A stretch of 64,000 nt of DNA from Haloarchaeobius sp. HME9146 (lineage in GTDB: Archaea; Halobacteriota; Halobacteria; Halobacteriales; Natrialbaceae), in assembly GCF_025399835.1 (NCBI RefSeq), contig NZ_JAODVR010000002.1, positions 434,001 through 498,000 of the forward strand. The letters run 5' to 3'. The stretch's first letter is position 1, and the number at the start of each line of letters is the position of its first letter. Both the position numbers and the translations under genes were made by a program. The notes below the pieces were generated by a model, which did no database searches, was not told the origin of the DNA, and was given only the letters and a program-made list of their open reading frames with translations. This document shows positions 35,564 to 44,734 of the stretch, in pieces.

Positions 35564-36310
35564 ATGACGGAACTCCGCGTGGCGACGTTCAACTGCCGGT
35601 ACGATACACCCTACGACGGCCCGGACGCCTGGCCGAATCGGCGCGAACAGGTGGTCGACCTGCTCGCCGACATCGACGCGGACCTGTTCGGGGTACAGGA
35701 GGCGACGCCCCACCAGTTCGACTACCTGCAGGACCAGCTCCCGGGCTACGAGTGGTTCGGCGTCGGTCGGAAAGGTGGCGAAGAGGGAGAACACGTCCCG
35801 GTCGCCTACCGCCCGGAGAAGGTCGAGGCGCTCGAGACGGGCGCGTTTTGGCTCTCGCCCACGCCAGACGAGGTGAGCGTCGGCTGGGACGCGGCATACC
35901 CCCGCGTGGCCACCTGGCTCAGCGCCGAGGTCGATGGACAGCCCCTGCGGTTCCTGGCGACTCACTTCGACCACGAGGGCATCGAAGCCCGGTACGAGAG
36001 CGCTCGACTGCTTCGTGATACCTTCCTGACCGGGGAGGGACCCGAACTCGTCGTGGGCGATTTCAACGCGACACCGCAGTCCCGCCCCGTGACTCAACTC
36101 ACGGCAGGCGGGCTCCGGACCGCCCGGGAGGCCGCGGCGACGGTCGAAGGACCACAGGGGACCTTCCACCAGTTCGACGGCCACGCCGACGACCGCATCG
36201 ACTACATCTTCACCAGCGACGACTTCGCCGTCTCCCGATTCGAGACGGTCATCAGTCGTGCACCGTATCCCTCCGACCACTGGCCAGTCGTCGCGGACCT
36301 GGTTTTCTGA
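35564..36310 (+). CDS. Endonuclease/exonuclease/phosphatase-family hydrolase
   Basis: 248 residues of the DNase I-like fold: TFNCRYD, GVQEAT (metal Glu), GDFNATP (Asp-x-Asn) and SDHWPVVADL (final Asp-His). All metal and catalytic positions are present. The substrate could be nucleic acid or a phosphoester metabolite such as an inositol phosphate. No secretion signal. It converges on the Ca/Na exchanger gene. Confidence 0.9.
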   Translation: MTELRVATFNCRYDTPYDGPDAWPNRREQVVDLLADIDADLFGVQEATPHQFDYLQDQLPGYEWFGVGRKGGEEGEHVPVAYRPEKVEALETGAFWLSPTPDEVSVGWDAAYPRVATWLSAEVDGQPLRFLATHFDHEGIEARYESARLLRDTFLTGEGPELVVGDFNATPQSRPVTQLTAGGLRTAREAAATVEGPQGTFHQFDGHADDRIDYIFTSDDFAVSRFETVISRAPYPSDHWPVVADLVF

Positions 36311-36343
36311 GACCGCACTCCAGCTCGCCTGCACGGTTTTTCG

Positions 36344-37273
36344 TCACAGGAGGACGAACGAGGGGAAGTACAGCAGGAGACAGAACACGCCCGCTGGCCG
36401 GGAGAGTCCCCGACGCCAGTAGAAGAGCGCGAGGACGACCAGTGAGACGCCGAGCATGTACGCGCCGGAGAGGCGGAGTGCGGCGACGTTGTTCACCGTC
36501 ACGTCTGCGAACAGCGCCCCGATGCCGAGCGAGAACACGGGGTCGGTGATGTTGCTGCCGAGGAGCGACCCGACCGAGATGCCGGCATCACCCTCTTTCG
36601 CCGCGATGCCGGCGACCGCGATCTCGGGGAGTGTCGTTCCGAGGCCCGTCAGGACTCCGAGAAGGTAGGTCGGAACGCCGAGGGTAGCCCCCAGTTCGAT
36701 ACCGTTCGTCACCATCAGATGGCCCCCGACCACGACCATCAGCAGGCCCGCGAAAATCCGCGGAAGCGTCTTCGCGGGCGGCGCGCGCTCCTCGATGACC
36801 TCCTCGGTGATCTCCTCGCCTCCCTCGTTCGAGTACAGGTCGTGGATGAAGAATACGTACGCGAGCATCATCAGGAAGCCCTCGGAGCGGATGAGCAGCC
36901 CGTCTTCGAGCGTCAGGAGCATGATGATCATCGAGAGCGTCATCGCGCCCCCGTAGATGGCGACGTTTCGGCGCTCGGCCTCGATGGGAGCGATGAGGGC
37001 GACGATGCCGATGGCGAGGGTTATCTGGGCGGTCTCGGAGCCGACGATGTTCCCGACGACGAGGTCGCCAGCCCCGTAGAGTGCCGCGTAGATCGAGGTG
37101 GTCATCTCCGGGATGGAGGTGCCGACCGAGATGACGGTGACGCCGACGAAGAACGTCGAGATACCGTAATAGAGCGCGAGTTCGCCGGCCGAACGCACCG
37201 TCTGGTCCGCGCCGAGAACGAGGAGCGCAAGCCCGCCGACGAACAGCCCGAGTTCCACGAGCATCGTGCTCAC
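36344..37273 (-). CDS. Calcium/sodium antiporter (CaCA family)
   Basis: 309 residues with about ten membrane helices and the two alpha repeats: GTSIPEMTTSIYAALYGAGDLVVGNIVGSE (first) and GLGTTLPEIAVAGIAAKEGDAGISVGSLLGSNITDP (second), each with the acidic residue that binds Ca/Na. The loop between halves is short and acidic (SNEGGEEITEEVIEERAP). It probably exports Ca2+ using the Na+ gradient. An internal ATG at 37264 is an alternative start. Confidence 0.92.
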   Translation of the reverse strand: MSTMLVELGLFVGGLALLVLGADQTVRSAGELALYYGISTFFVGVTVISVGTSIPEMTTSIYAALYGAGDLVVGNIVGSETAQITLAIGIVALIAPIEAERRNVAIYGGAMTLSMIIMLLTLEDGLLIRSEGFLMMLAYVFFIHDLYSNEGGEEITEEVIEERAPPAKTLPRIFAGLLMVVVGGHLMVTNGIELGATLGVPTYLLGVLTGLGTTLPEIAVAGIAAKEGDAGISVGSLLGSNITDPVFSLGIGALFADVTVNNVAALRLSGAYMLGVSLVVLALFYWRRGLSRPAGVFCLLLYFPSFVLL

Positions 37274-37569
37274 CGTCGATTCGAGGCGGCATAATACACG
37301 GCCATGGCAGTCGAGAGTGTCGGGTAGAGACGTATTGGAACGAGCCCGTGGGGGGTGGCTCGTTCCGGAAACGGTTGGTGGATGTGGGTGCTCCGGGGCG
37401 GTCGTATTCCCCCAACGACCGCTGTCTCAGGTGACGACCCCCGAACGCACCGTATTTAACTTGACATTTCTGTTATTTAACTACACCGCATTACTACGAA
37501 AGACCGACACTGCCAGCCGGTACGGGGAGAACCAACCAGCCAAGACGCACTACTCGTATCGTGACTGGT
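37274..37569. other. Gene-free spacer of about 296 bp
   Basis: It lies between the antiporter start and the aldolase stop. An AT-rich island at 37454-37490 (atttaacttgacatttctgttatttaac) contains two atttaac copies 23 bp apart and looks promoter-like, but no gene follows on the plus strand. No RNA gene is recognised. Confidence 0.4.
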
Positions 37570-38199
37570 CTACTGGCCGTAGGATTCGAACTTCTCCTCG
37601 ACCGTCTCCAGTTCCGCGGTCGTCAGTTCCGTCGGTTCACCGACGTTCCGGGCCTGCAGGTAGACCTGGCAGAGGTTCTCGATATGGCCGGTGTTCTCGA
37701 CGGCGGTCGGCAGGTCCTCGGCCGTGACGACGAGGCCGTGGTTCTCGATGAAACACGCCTGCGAGTCCGCTTCCTCCATGGCCTCGACACAGTTCTCTGC
37801 GAGCTCCTGCGAGCCGTAGGGGGCGTACTCCGCCACCGGCACCTCGTGGCCCACGGAGACGATCATGTAGTGGACCGGCGGGAGAGGTTCGTGCAGGACC
37901 GACATCGTCGTCGCCCACGTGGAGTGGGTGTGGACGATGGCACCCGCGTCGATGTCGCGGTAGAGGTAGCGGTGCATCGGCACCTCGCTGGAGGGCTTCA
38001 TGTTCCCGGCGAGTTGCTCGCCCTCGAAGTCGACGACCGGTACGTCCTCGGCGTCGAAACTGTCGTACGGGACACCGGTCGGCGTCACCGCGAACGCGTC
38101 CTCTGCGCGGACGCTCAGGTTGCCGGTTCGACCCGGGGTGAGGTCTGCGAGGTCGGGGGCCCACTGGACGACGGCGTCGCGTTCCTGTTCGAGTGTCAT
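37570..38199 (-). CDS. Class II aldolase/adducin-family protein (fuculose-phosphate aldolase-like)
   Basis: 209 residues. Zinc ligands are HTHSTW (His-x-His) and ENHGLVV, and the phosphate-binding region is [18 protein letters not shown]. These match L-fuculose-1-phosphate aldolase and related enzymes. The start overlaps the stop of the HAD gene by 4 bp (ATGA), so both are expressed together. The pair may handle a sugar phosphate, for example in 5-deoxyribose or ribulose-phosphate salvage; that is inference. Confidence 0.88.
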   Translation of the reverse strand: MTLEQERDAVVQWAPDLADLTPGRTGNLSVRAEDAFAVTPTGVPYDSFDAEDVPVVDFEGEQLAGNMKPSSEVPMHRYLYRDIDAGAIVHTHSTWATTMSVLHEPLPPVHYMIVSVGHEVPVAEYAPYGSQELAENCVEAMEEADSQACFIENHGLVVTAEDLPTAVENTGHIENLCQVYLQARNVGEPTELTTAELETVEEKFESYGQ

Positions 38200-38909
38200 A
38201 ATACCAACTCTGTGAGGTCCGCGAAGTTAGCAGTTCGGAAATCCGGCCGGCGGCGACCCTGTAGATCGGCCTCCGCCTCGGTTCCCGCCTCGAACAGGAC
38301 CGTGTCCAGCCCGACAGCGTTCCCGCCCTCGACGTCGGCCTCGACGCTGTCGCCGACCATGACGACCTCGCTCGGGCGCAGGTCGAGCTGGGCCAGCGGG
38401 AGCGTGAACATCACCGAGGCGGGCTTCTCGGAGCCGGTCTCCTCGGAGGTGACCACGAGATCGATGACGGACTCGAGGCCGAGGTGTTCCAGCTTCTTCA
38501 GCTGGATTCGGGTCGTGAGGTTGCTCACGACGGCGACCTTGACGCCCTCGTCGTGGAATCTCGCCAGCGTCTCCTCGACGCCGTCGAACAGCTCCATCTC
38601 CTGGATGTAGGTGTCCCAGTACGCCTCACCGAGCTCCAGCGCGTGGCGGGACTTGTGGGTCCCCGTGTATATCTCGATGAGTCGCTTGAAGTAGAGGAAG
38701 CGCTCGTGGGCCGAGGCAGTCCCGGCGAGTTCGCGTTTCACCTCGCTCCGGGCCGCCTGGTAGTACTCCCTGAACTCCGCGCGCTCGAAGTCGTACCCCA
38801 GGTCCCGGGCCGTCTCCAGCGCGGCCTCCTTGCCGGCCTCGTTGCACGGCTCGTACGGGTAGAGCGTGTCGTCGAGGTCGACGAAGACCGCCCGGTATCG
38901 ATAGCTCAT
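38196..38909 (-). CDS. HAD-superfamily hydrolase
   Basis: 237 residues from the ATG at 38909; an upstream ATG at 38936 adds MSPPEKEMD. HAD motifs: [11 protein letters not shown] (nucleophile Asp and acid Asp), [40 protein letters not shown]. The helical cap lies between residues 20 and 95. It is probably a small-molecule phosphatase, translationally coupled to the class II aldolase. Confidence 0.92.
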   Translation of the reverse strand: MSYRYRAVFVDLDDTLYPYEPCNEAGKEAALETARDLGYDFERAEFREYYQAARSEVKRELAGTASAHERFLYFKRLIEIYTGTHKSRHALELGEAYWDTYIQEMELFDGVEETLARFHDEGVKVAVVSNLTTRIQLKKLEHLGLESVIDLVVTSEETGSEKPASVMFTLPLAQLDLRPSEVVMVGDSVEADVEGGNAVGLDTVLFEAGTEAEADLQGRRRPDFRTANFADLTELVL

Positions 38910-38956
38910 ATCCATTTCCTTCTCGGGCGGGGACACATTCGTCTATCGTTCCGTCG

Positions 38957-39469
38957 TCAGGCCGGCGAGGAGACGAGCGTGAACAGCCAGACTGCGAGCA
39001 GGTAGCCGTACATCCCGCTGGCGAACGGAATCGCCGTCAGCGCCCGGACCGGCGCGGCCACGACGTACGCGGCCGTCCGGGGGCCCCGCGGCAGGTTCCC
39101 CGCAGTTCGGAAGAGCGAGGCGGTATCGCTCGGACTGGGAACCGCCGTCAGGGCGAAGATGGCCCCGAGCCAGCCGAACAGGTAGGCGAGGCTCGAGCCG
39201 GCGAGAGCGCCGAAGACAACAAAGGCGGCCGCACCGAGGAGCGTGTTCACGACGAGCGGCGCGACCGCGATACCGAGGTCGGCGACGAACGAGTCGACGC
39301 GCTCGTGGTCGACGTAGGCGTCCTCCGCGAAGGGATTGAGGTAGCGACTCGCGGTGACGCGGACGCCGAACAGCCGGCACGCCTGCACGTGGGCGAACTC
39401 GTGGCTGACGATGCCGGGCGCGAGCACGAGTGTGACGAGGACGTTGTAGAGGGACTGCAGGGCGGACAC
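38957..39469 (-). CDS. Membrane zinc metalloprotease-like protein (HEFAH motif)
   Basis: 170 residues with a GTG start. Helix 1 contains VSHEFAHVQACRLFG, the HExxH zinc motif buried in a membrane segment as in site-2 protease (M50)-like proteins. About four more helices follow, with no clear NPDG motif. An active intramembrane protease, or a member of the related DUF3267-type family, is possible. It lies 48 bp upstream of the HAD gene on the same strand. Confidence 0.78.
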   Translation of the reverse strand: MSALQSLYNVLVTLVLAPGIVSHEFAHVQACRLFGVRVTASRYLNPFAEDAYVDHERVDSFVADLGIAVAPLVVNTLLGAAAFVVFGALAGSSLAYLFGWLGAIFALTAVPSPSDTASLFRTAGNLPRGPRTAAYVVAAPVRALTAIPFASGMYGYLLAVWLFTLVSSPA

Positions 39470-39554
39470 GAACTACCCGACTCTACGCTGCCATCCATCA
39501 AAAGTCCGTCCGGTTCGACCACAGACCCTTGACCGACGGGCACCTAATCGGGGT

Positions 39555-40568
39555 ATGGGCCGAGGTCAAGACCTCCACGAGTTGTTGGCCGGCGCGGAAT
39601 CGCTCGTCATCGTCTGTCACGACAATCCCGACCCCGACAGCCTCGCGTCCGCGATGGCGCTCCACGAGATCGCCAGCGACGCAGGCGTCGAGGAGGTGAC
39701 GGTCCTGTACGCGGGCGACATCTCTCACCAGCAGAACCGCGCCTTCGTGAACCTGCTGGAGCTGGATCTTGAACAGTTCTCCATGGAGTCGTTGACCACA
39801 GGTGATGTCATCGCCTTCGTCGACCATTCGGTCGCCGGACAGAACAACAGGGTCCCTGCGGAGGTCGACGTCGATGTCGTCGTCGACCATCACCCCGCAG
39901 ATAACGTCGTCGCGGACTTCATCGACCGACGGGAAGGCTACGGCGCGACCGCGACCATCTTCGTAGAGTACCTCGACGAACTCGATATCGACGTCGATAC
40001 GCGGCTCGCGACCGCCCTGATGTTCGCATTGCGACGCGAGACCCTGGAGTTCCTCCGGGGCGTCTCCGGACCCGACTTTGCCGCCGCCGAGCGCCTGCAA
40101 GAGGGGGTCGACATGGACCTGCTACGCAAGCTCGCCCACCCGTCCATCAGCGAGGCGACCATCGACGCCATCAGTGACGCGATCGACAACCGGATCATCC
40201 GGGGCTCGGTCCTCATCTCGCACGCGGGCCGGACCACGGAGCGCGACGCCCTCCCGCAGGCGGCGGACTACCTCTCGGACATGGAGGGCGTCGACACCAC
40301 GGTCATCTTCGGCCTCATCGACGACATGGTCGAGATAAGCGCCCGGTCGACCGACTCCCGCATCCACATCGGCGACGCGCTCAAGGCCGCCTTCGGCGAC
40401 GTGGGAAGCGCGGGTGGGCACCGGCAGATGGCCGGCGGACAGATTCCGCTGGGGCTGTTCGCCGACTACGCCGACGACGGCGGCCTCGTCGACATCGTCG
40501 AGACCATCGTCACGCAGCGGCTGGTCGACGAGTTGCACCTGAGTGACCGGAACGACGACACCGAGTGA
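39555..40568 (+). CDS. DHH-family phosphoesterase (RecJ/NrnA-like)
   Basis: 337 residues. Motifs: CHDNPDPDSLASAMAL (the D-x-D of DHH motif I), FVDHS, and VDHHPADN (DHH proper). The C-terminal DHHA1 domain shows AFGDVGSAGGHRQMAGGQIPLG. Oligoribonuclease, 3'-phosphoadenosine-phosphate phosphatase and c-di-AMP phosphodiesterase are all known activities of the group and cannot be separated here. Confidence 0.92.
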   Translation: MGRGQDLHELLAGAESLVIVCHDNPDPDSLASAMALHEIASDAGVEEVTVLYAGDISHQQNRAFVNLLELDLEQFSMESLTTGDVIAFVDHSVAGQNNRVPAEVDVDVVVDHHPADNVVADFIDRREGYGATATIFVEYLDELDIDVDTRLATALMFALRRETLEFLRGVSGPDFAAAERLQEGVDMDLLRKLAHPSISEATIDAISDAIDNRIIRGSVLISHAGRTTERDALPQAADYLSDMEGVDTTVIFGLIDDMVEISARSTDSRIHIGDALKAAFGDVGSAGGHRQMAGGQIPLGLFADYADDGGLVDIVETIVTQRLVDELHLSDRNDDTE

Positions 40569-40594
40569 GCCGTCGACCGCCGTCAGATGCGCGG

Positions 40595-40741
40595 TCAGTT
40601 CTCGACCGTGGCGAACGCGCCCTCGTCGATCGGTTCACCACAGACGATACAGCCGTCCAGCATGACGAGTTCCCGGACCTCCCGGTCGACGACCGTTCTC
40701 GCCTCACAGTTCGGACAGTCGAACTCGAAGTGTCGGGACAC
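40595..40741 (-). CDS. Small zinc-binding protein (two CxxC knuckles)
   Basis: 48 residues from a GTG at 40741: VSRHFEFDCPNCEARTVVDREVREL... with CPNC and CIVC 22 residues apart, a complete zinc ribbon. Small stand-alone zinc ribbons of this type are conserved in haloarchaea; function unknown. It converges on the DHH gene with a 26-bp gap. The true start is not certain because the frame is open far upstream. Confidence 0.7.
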   Translation of the reverse strand: MSRHFEFDCPNCEARTVVDREVRELVMLDGCIVCGEPIDEGAFATVEN

Positions 40742-40870
40742 GGTTCGACCCTGCCTCCCTGAAGGGGAGATAGTACAATGAGACGATACCCATCGAGTGA
40801 TGGCCGTTTTTGTCGGCACCGACTCCCCAGGCCCCAGCAAGGTTATCGCCGAACACGACGTAGGACTCAC

Positions 40871-41092
40871 ATGATAGACGACCGACTCCTTCGCCGCCTC
40901 GACTGGCTGCTGGCCGCCCTCTCGGTGTGGCTGGCACTCACGCTGGTCCTCGGCAGCTTCGCCCTCATGACCGTGAACCTCGGTATCGGCATCGCGGCGC
41001 TCGCGACCATCGTCCTGATCGGAACCGTCGCGGTCATGTCCTACCTCCGCTCGGCCGCCCCCGACACGGACCTCAGCGTCGAGGTCCGCTGA
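40871..41092 (+). CDS. Small two-helix membrane protein
   Basis: 73 residues from the ATG at 40871. A basic N terminus (DDRLLRRLDW) precedes two hydrophobic helices (LLAALSVWLALTLVLGSFAL and GIGIAALATIVLIGTVAVMSYL). No family recognised. It converges on narO with a 23-bp gap; no functional link is evident. Confidence 0.65.
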   Translation: MIDDRLLRRLDWLLAALSVWLALTLVLGSFALMTVNLGIGIAALATIVLIGTVAVMSYLRSAAPDTDLSVEVR

Positions 41093-41115
41093 GGCCGGAA
41101 GCGAACGGAATCCAG

Positions 41116-41751
41116 CTAGTGGGTGAGGATGTCGTCGAGTAACTTCTTCTGTGCGGCGGCGAGGTGTTCCGCGAACGTCGAGCGCGTGATGTCGAGGCAG
41201 TCCGCGACCTGAGTTGCGTTGGCGTCGCGCGGATGTGCGAAGTAGCCCTCTTCGTGCGCGGTCTCCAGCACCTCGCGCTGGCGCTCGGTCAGCGACTGTC
41301 GGTCGACGAAGACGAGGTCGGCCGCGTCCTCGCACGGCTGTGACCGCGTGAGCCGGCGGACCGCCACGCCGTCGAACTCGTCGCGGAGGTCCGTGACGAC
41401 CGCCCGGAGCGATTCCACGTCCGAGACGTAGAACGTGAGGTGGATGACGCCGTCTTCGGCCCGAAGGTCGCGGACGGGACAGCCGTGGCGTTCGACGTGC
41501 TCGCAGACGCAGCCACAGCCACAGTCGCGCGTGAACCGGTAGACGTGGTCCGACCCCGTGCTGTAGACCTCCTCGAGGTCGTCCTCGTCGTCGAGTGCCT
41601 CGCCTATCGAGAACTCACCGACGACCTCGCCGTCGCCCGGGTGGCCACTGCGGGTGACGGTCTCGACCGGCGCGTAGTCCGAAGAGACCGCCGCGACCCT
41701 GCAAACGGAGGGTTCGCGTATCGATACCTCCGCGCGGATACCACTCGCCAT
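41116..41751 (-). CDS. narO: NarO-type cysteine-containing HTH_10 regulator of denitrification
   Basis: 211 residues from the ATG at 41751. The C-terminal HTH_10 (LTERQREVLETAHEEGYFAHPRDANATQVADCLDITRSTFAEHLAAAQKKLLDDIL) is Bat-type. The N-terminal half has C17 and the cluster C77, C79, C81, C83, C91 (DCGCGCVCEHVERHGC), which fits the C-xn-C-x-C-x7-C pattern described for Haloferax NarO, thought to hold an oxygen-sensitive metal centre. It diverges from the nar operon. A CGAAC-NN-GTTCG palindrome starts 42 bp upstream of its ATG, allowing autoregulation. DmsR-like proteins are the nearest alternative, but the location favours NarO. Confidence 0.85.
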   Translation of the reverse strand: MASGIRAEVSIREPSVCRVAAVSSDYAPVETVTRSGHPGDGEVVGEFSIGEALDDEDDLEEVYSTGSDHVYRFTRDCGCGCVCEHVERHGCPVRDLRAEDGVIHLTFYVSDVESLRAVVTDLRDEFDGVAVRRLTRSQPCEDAADLVFVDRQSLTERQREVLETAHEEGYFAHPRDANATQVADCLDITRSTFAEHLAAAQKKLLDDILTH

Positions 41752-41792
41752 GACGCCTGATATTTCCCGTGCTCGTCTGTTGTTCCTTTCCC

Positions 41793-41804
41793 CGAACATG
41801 TTCG
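41793..41804. promoter_or_regulatory. Palindromic operator CGAACATGTTCG between narO and the nar operon
   Basis: Perfect 12-bp palindrome, 14 bp when extended (41792-41805). It starts 42 bp upstream of narO and ends 151 bp upstream of narA. On the plus strand it is followed at once by AT-rich gatatagcacttaaac (41809-41823), a probable TATA for the nar operon. It is one of nine closely related sites in the island. Confidence 0.75.
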
Positions 41805-41810
41805 GCCAGA

Positions 41811-41823
41811 TATAGCACTTAAA
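41811..41823 (+). promoter_or_regulatory. Probable TATA region of the nar operon
   Basis: The AT-rich tatagcacttaaa lies 7-19 bp after the palindrome. Initiation about 25 bp further would give a leader of roughly 115 nt before narA, enough for the small upstream ORF at 41878. Confidence 0.4.
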
Positions 41824-41877
41824 CCCCCTCTATTCTGTGGTCCGCGAGTTACCGGGGTGGAACGGGAAGACCCGCAC

Positions 41878-41958
41878 ATGGCTTCGAACGACGGCAGGTT
41901 GCGGTCGAATCGCCCGACTGGAATCGAGTATCGAGGTGAGTCGGCGGTGAAACTATGA
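41878..41958 (+). CDS. Putative 26-codon upstream ORF overlapping narA
   Basis: ATG at 41878 opens a frame of 26 codons (MASNDGRLRSNRPTGIEYRGESAVKL) whose TGA overlaps the narA ATG as ATGA, the same junction used by other genes of the operon. The peptide matches no family I know. Basic composition and short length make a leader or coupling peptide the main option; chance is also possible because GC-rich DNA has many open frames. Confidence 0.3.
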   Translation: MASNDGRLRSNRPTGIEYRGESAVKL

Positions 41959-42533
41959 GACGAGGAACCATCGTCATCGCGGTTATCATCGCGCTGGTGC
42001 TCCTGCCGATGTGGTACGTCGCGCTCCACGGCGAGCCACCGAGCGAGGAGATCGAGATCGACCAGAGCGTCTCGGAGATGCGGCCCCTCCAGGAGATAAT
42101 CGATACGCCGAACAAGCTCTCGCCGAGCCAGGTCGGCGTCATCGTCTGGGTCGCCCTGTTCGGCCTCGTCGGCGCGTTGACCGCGGTCCACCGCTTCATG
42201 AACGAGGCCGTCAGGCCAGACGATTCGGCGGACGCCGCGGTGGCCGACGGCGGGCAGGTTGGCTTGCCCTGGTTCGACACCGAGAACCGCTGGGTCGTCG
42301 AGTACCACGACGCCTCCGACGCGGTCGAGGGAATCGTCGCGATGGGCGGGTTGACAATCCTCGCCATCGTGTTCGCGGCGCTGTTCACCGGTGAGTACCT
42401 CACCCTCGCCCGCACCCAGTACTTCGGCGTCTACGCCGCGGGGATGTTCACCTCGCTCGCCCTGCTCACGGTCAGCTACTACGCGTTCTTCATGCCGCAC
42501 GTCGAGGTCGCCGAACGGAGGGGTCACTCATGA
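41955..42533 (+). CDS. narA: Nitrate reductase operon membrane protein NarA
   Basis: 192 residues with four hydrophobic segments: an N-terminal helix (TIVIAVIIALVLLPMWYVAL), then helices at about 58-75, 123-145 and 153-172. A long hydrophilic loop lies between helix 1 and 2. It matches, by length and position before the Rieske gene, the first gene of haloarchaeal nar operons; biochemical role unsettled, probably part of the membrane complex that passes electrons from quinol to NarGH. Overlaps narB by 4 bp. Confidence 0.78.
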   Translation: MRRGTIVIAVIIALVLLPMWYVALHGEPPSEEIEIDQSVSEMRPLQEIIDTPNKLSPSQVGVIVWVALFGLVGALTAVHRFMNEAVRPDDSADAAVADGGQVGLPWFDTENRWVVEYHDASDAVEGIVAMGGLTILAIVFAALFTGEYLTLARTQYFGVYAAGMFTSLALLTVSYYAFFMPHVEVAERRGHS

Positions 42534-43168
42534 GCGGCGACGACTGCGACGGCTGCTGTTCGGACTGCGGCGACGGCGCTGGCGTCTCGGCACCGACCAT
42601 CTACTCCGACAGCCGCGCCGAACTCCAGCGCCGTGACTTCGCGAAGGTGATGGCGACCGTCGGCGGCCTGACCGCCGTGGGCACGCTGGCCGCACCACTC
42701 GCCGGCCTCACGCAGGTGTTCGAGCGGGACTACACCGGGCCCATCTACTCCGACGGCATCTACCTCGTCGACAGCGAGGGCGAGCGAATCACCGAGAAGG
42801 CCCTGGGCGAGGGCGAGAAGATGACCGTCTTCCCGGAACCCCGACCCGGCATCGAGGAGGCACCGACCCTCCTCGTCAGGTATCCAGAGTCCGCCTACGG
42901 CGGCGAGACGAAACTGGAGTTCACGACCGGCGGCTACGCGGCCTACTCCAAGGTGTGTACCCACGCTGGCTGCATGGTCTCCAAGGAGGAGGGCGACACC
43001 CTCGTCTGTCCGTGTCACTTCGGGAAGTTCGACCCCAAGAGCGGCGCAGCCGTGGTCGGCGGCCCGCCACCGCGGGCGCTGCCACAGCTCCCCATCACGG
43101 TGTCGAGCGACGGCTACCTGATGGCGACCGGCGACTTCGAAGCGCCCGTCGGCGCGGGGGGTGAGTGA
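42530..43168 (+). CDS. narB: Rieske iron-sulfur protein NarB
   Basis: 212 residues. The Cys-rich N terminus ([13 protein letters not shown]) precedes a twin-arginine-like anchor ([29 protein letters not shown]). The cluster ligands are CTHAGC and CPCHFG, the classical Rieske pair that also forms the disulfide, with [12 protein letters not shown] as the Pro loop. With the cytochrome b gene that follows it forms a bc1-like quinol-oxidising module for nitrate reduction. Overlaps narA by 4 bp and narC by 1 bp. Confidence 0.93.
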   Translation: MSGDDCDGCCSDCGDGAGVSAPTIYSDSRAELQRRDFAKVMATVGGLTAVGTLAAPLAGLTQVFERDYTGPIYSDGIYLVDSEGERITEKALGEGEKMTVFPEPRPGIEEAPTLLVRYPESAYGGETKLEFTTGGYAAYSKVCTHAGCMVSKEEGDTLVCPCHFGKFDPKSGAAVVGGPPPRALPQLPITVSSDGYLMATGDFEAPVGAGGE

Positions 43169-44559
43169 TGTCGCGACTCGACTCCCTCCGGCAAGGCGCG
43201 ACCGACGCCCCCAGCCGGGCCTACGACTGGGCGGACCAGCGCTTCGAGCTCGACAACAGCCGGAACGCGCTCGGGAAGGCCTTCCCCGCCGAGGACTCGT
43301 TCCTGCTCGGCGAGGTCGCGCTGTTCTGCTTCATCGTGCTCGCGCTCACCGGGATTTTCCTCGGGATGTTCTTCGAGCCGAGCACGAGCAGTGTGACCTA
43401 CGAGGGCAGCGTCGAGAAGTTCCAGGGCCAGGAGCTGCCCGAGGCGTTCGTCAGCGTCCTGCAGATAACCTACGACATCCCCTACGGGATGTTCATCCGG
43501 CGGATGCACCACTGGGCGGCCCACCTGTTCGTGGCCTCCATCGGGCTGCACATGCTCCGTGTGTTCTTCACCGGGGCGTACCGGAACCCGAGGGAGGCGA
43601 ACTGGGTCGTCGGCTCCGGGCTCGCCGTGCTCGCGATGGGCGCGGCCTACACCGGGTACGCGCTCCCGTTCGACGAGTTCGCGAGCACCGCCACCGGTAT
43701 CGGCTTCAACATCGCGAACTCGATACCGGTGGTCGGTGGCATCGCCGCGAAGGTGATGTTCGGCGGGGAGTTCCCGTCGAGCGCGACCATCCCCAGGTTG
43801 TACTTCCTCCACGTCCTCGTCATCCCGGTCCTCATCGGGGTCGGGTTGGCGCTGCACATGGCCATCCTGATACGCCAGAAGCACACCGAGGCACCCCGAG
43901 ACGGTGACGTGGAGTCGGGACGCAAATCCGTCGACCAGGACGACGGTGACGTCATCATCGGCCTGCCGGCGTTCCCCAACCAGGTCGCCGTCAGCGCCGT
44001 GGTGTTCTTCCTGACGCTCGCCACGCTGTCGGTGCTGGCCGGCTTCCTGCCGGTCCACAACATCGCCGAGTACGGCCCGAACGACCCGGCGGGCACTCCG
44101 GAGCTCATCATGCCCGACTGGTTCTTCATGTGGCTGTACGGCTTCCTGAAGCTGTTGCCGACGTGGCTGAGCTTCACCATCCCCGTGGTCGACATCCACG
44201 TCAGCACCGAGTTCCTCGGCGGCGTGGTGCTCCCGGGACTGGTGTTCCTGGCCGTGTTCGCCTGGCCGTTCATCGACTACCACAGCCAGCAGACCCACTT
44301 CACCTCGGACCCGCTGGAGCGACCCTGGCAGACCGCGACCGGCGTCGCCGCCATCGTGTTCATCATGATCGCCTCCATCGCGGGGATGAACAACATCCTC
44401 GCAGAGGTGCTCGGAACGACGACCAGCGCCGTCAACCCGTTCCTCATCGTGGCGCTGCTGGTCGCCCCGGCCGCCTCCGGTGGTATCGTCTACCGGGTGC
44501 TCTCGGACGGGAGAACGCCCAGCGACGAGGGGCAACAGGAGGTGCCCTCCGATGACTGA
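43168..44559 (+). CDS. narC: Cytochrome b of the nitrate reductase complex NarC
   Basis: 463 residues. ATG at 43168 overlaps the narB stop (TGATG); a GTG at 43165 is the alternative. Full-length cytochrome b with about eight helices: the heme His pairs in [23 protein letters not shown] and [22 protein letters not shown], and a PEWY-like segment in the C-terminal half reading [16 protein letters not shown]. Both the b6 and subunit IV halves are fused. It oxidises menaquinol and feeds electrons via the Rieske protein to NarH. Confidence 0.93.
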   Translation: MSRLDSLRQGATDAPSRAYDWADQRFELDNSRNALGKAFPAEDSFLLGEVALFCFIVLALTGIFLGMFFEPSTSSVTYEGSVEKFQGQELPEAFVSVLQITYDIPYGMFIRRMHHWAAHLFVASIGLHMLRVFFTGAYRNPREANWVVGSGLAVLAMGAAYTGYALPFDEFASTATGIGFNIANSIPVVGGIAAKVMFGGEFPSSATIPRLYFLHVLVIPVLIGVGLALHMAILIRQKHTEAPRDGDVESGRKSVDQDDGDVIIGLPAFPNQVAVSAVVFFLTLATLSVLAGFLPVHNIAEYGPNDPAGTPELIMPDWFFMWLYGFLKLLPTWLSFTIPVVDIHVSTEFLGGVVLPGLVFLAVFAWPFIDYHSQQTHFTSDPLERPWQTATGVAAIVFIMIASIAGMNNILAEVLGTTTSAVNPFLIVALLVAPAASGGIVYRVLSDGRTPSDEGQQEVPSDD

Positions 44560-44734
44560 GGTCGCCGTCTCCCAGCGGACCTACACCCGGCTCGACCGGG
44601 CGACGAAGCTCGGCGGGCTGGCGCTGGTCGCCATCGGGCTGGAGTTGGGCGGGAGCGACCCCGCAGGTATCGCGTTCGGCGTGGCTGGGGCCGCGCTCGC
44701 ACTGACCACCGTCTTCGTCACGAAACATGAGTAA
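44552..44734 (+). CDS. Small two-helix membrane protein of the nar operon
   Basis: 60 residues from the ATG at 44552, overlapping narC by 8 bp and narG by 8 bp. Two short hydrophobic helices ([15 protein letters not shown] and [19 protein letters not shown]) follow a polar N terminus. The tight double overlap indicates a real operon gene. It may be a small structural subunit or an assembly factor; no homologue is recognised. Confidence 0.75.
   Translation: MTEVAVSQRTYTRLDRATKLGGLALVAIGLELGGSDPAGIAFGVAGAALALTTVFVTKHE

Noticed and set aside
34988..36334. N-terminal extension of the SDR frame
   Set aside because: It is antisense to the Rieske and EEP genes; the SDR consensus starts at MTLEGKRTIVTGG.
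41837..41950. 37-codon GTG ORF in the nar leader
   Set aside because: A different frame from the ATG-led ORF at 41878, no overlap junction with narA, and basic composition like a shadow frame.
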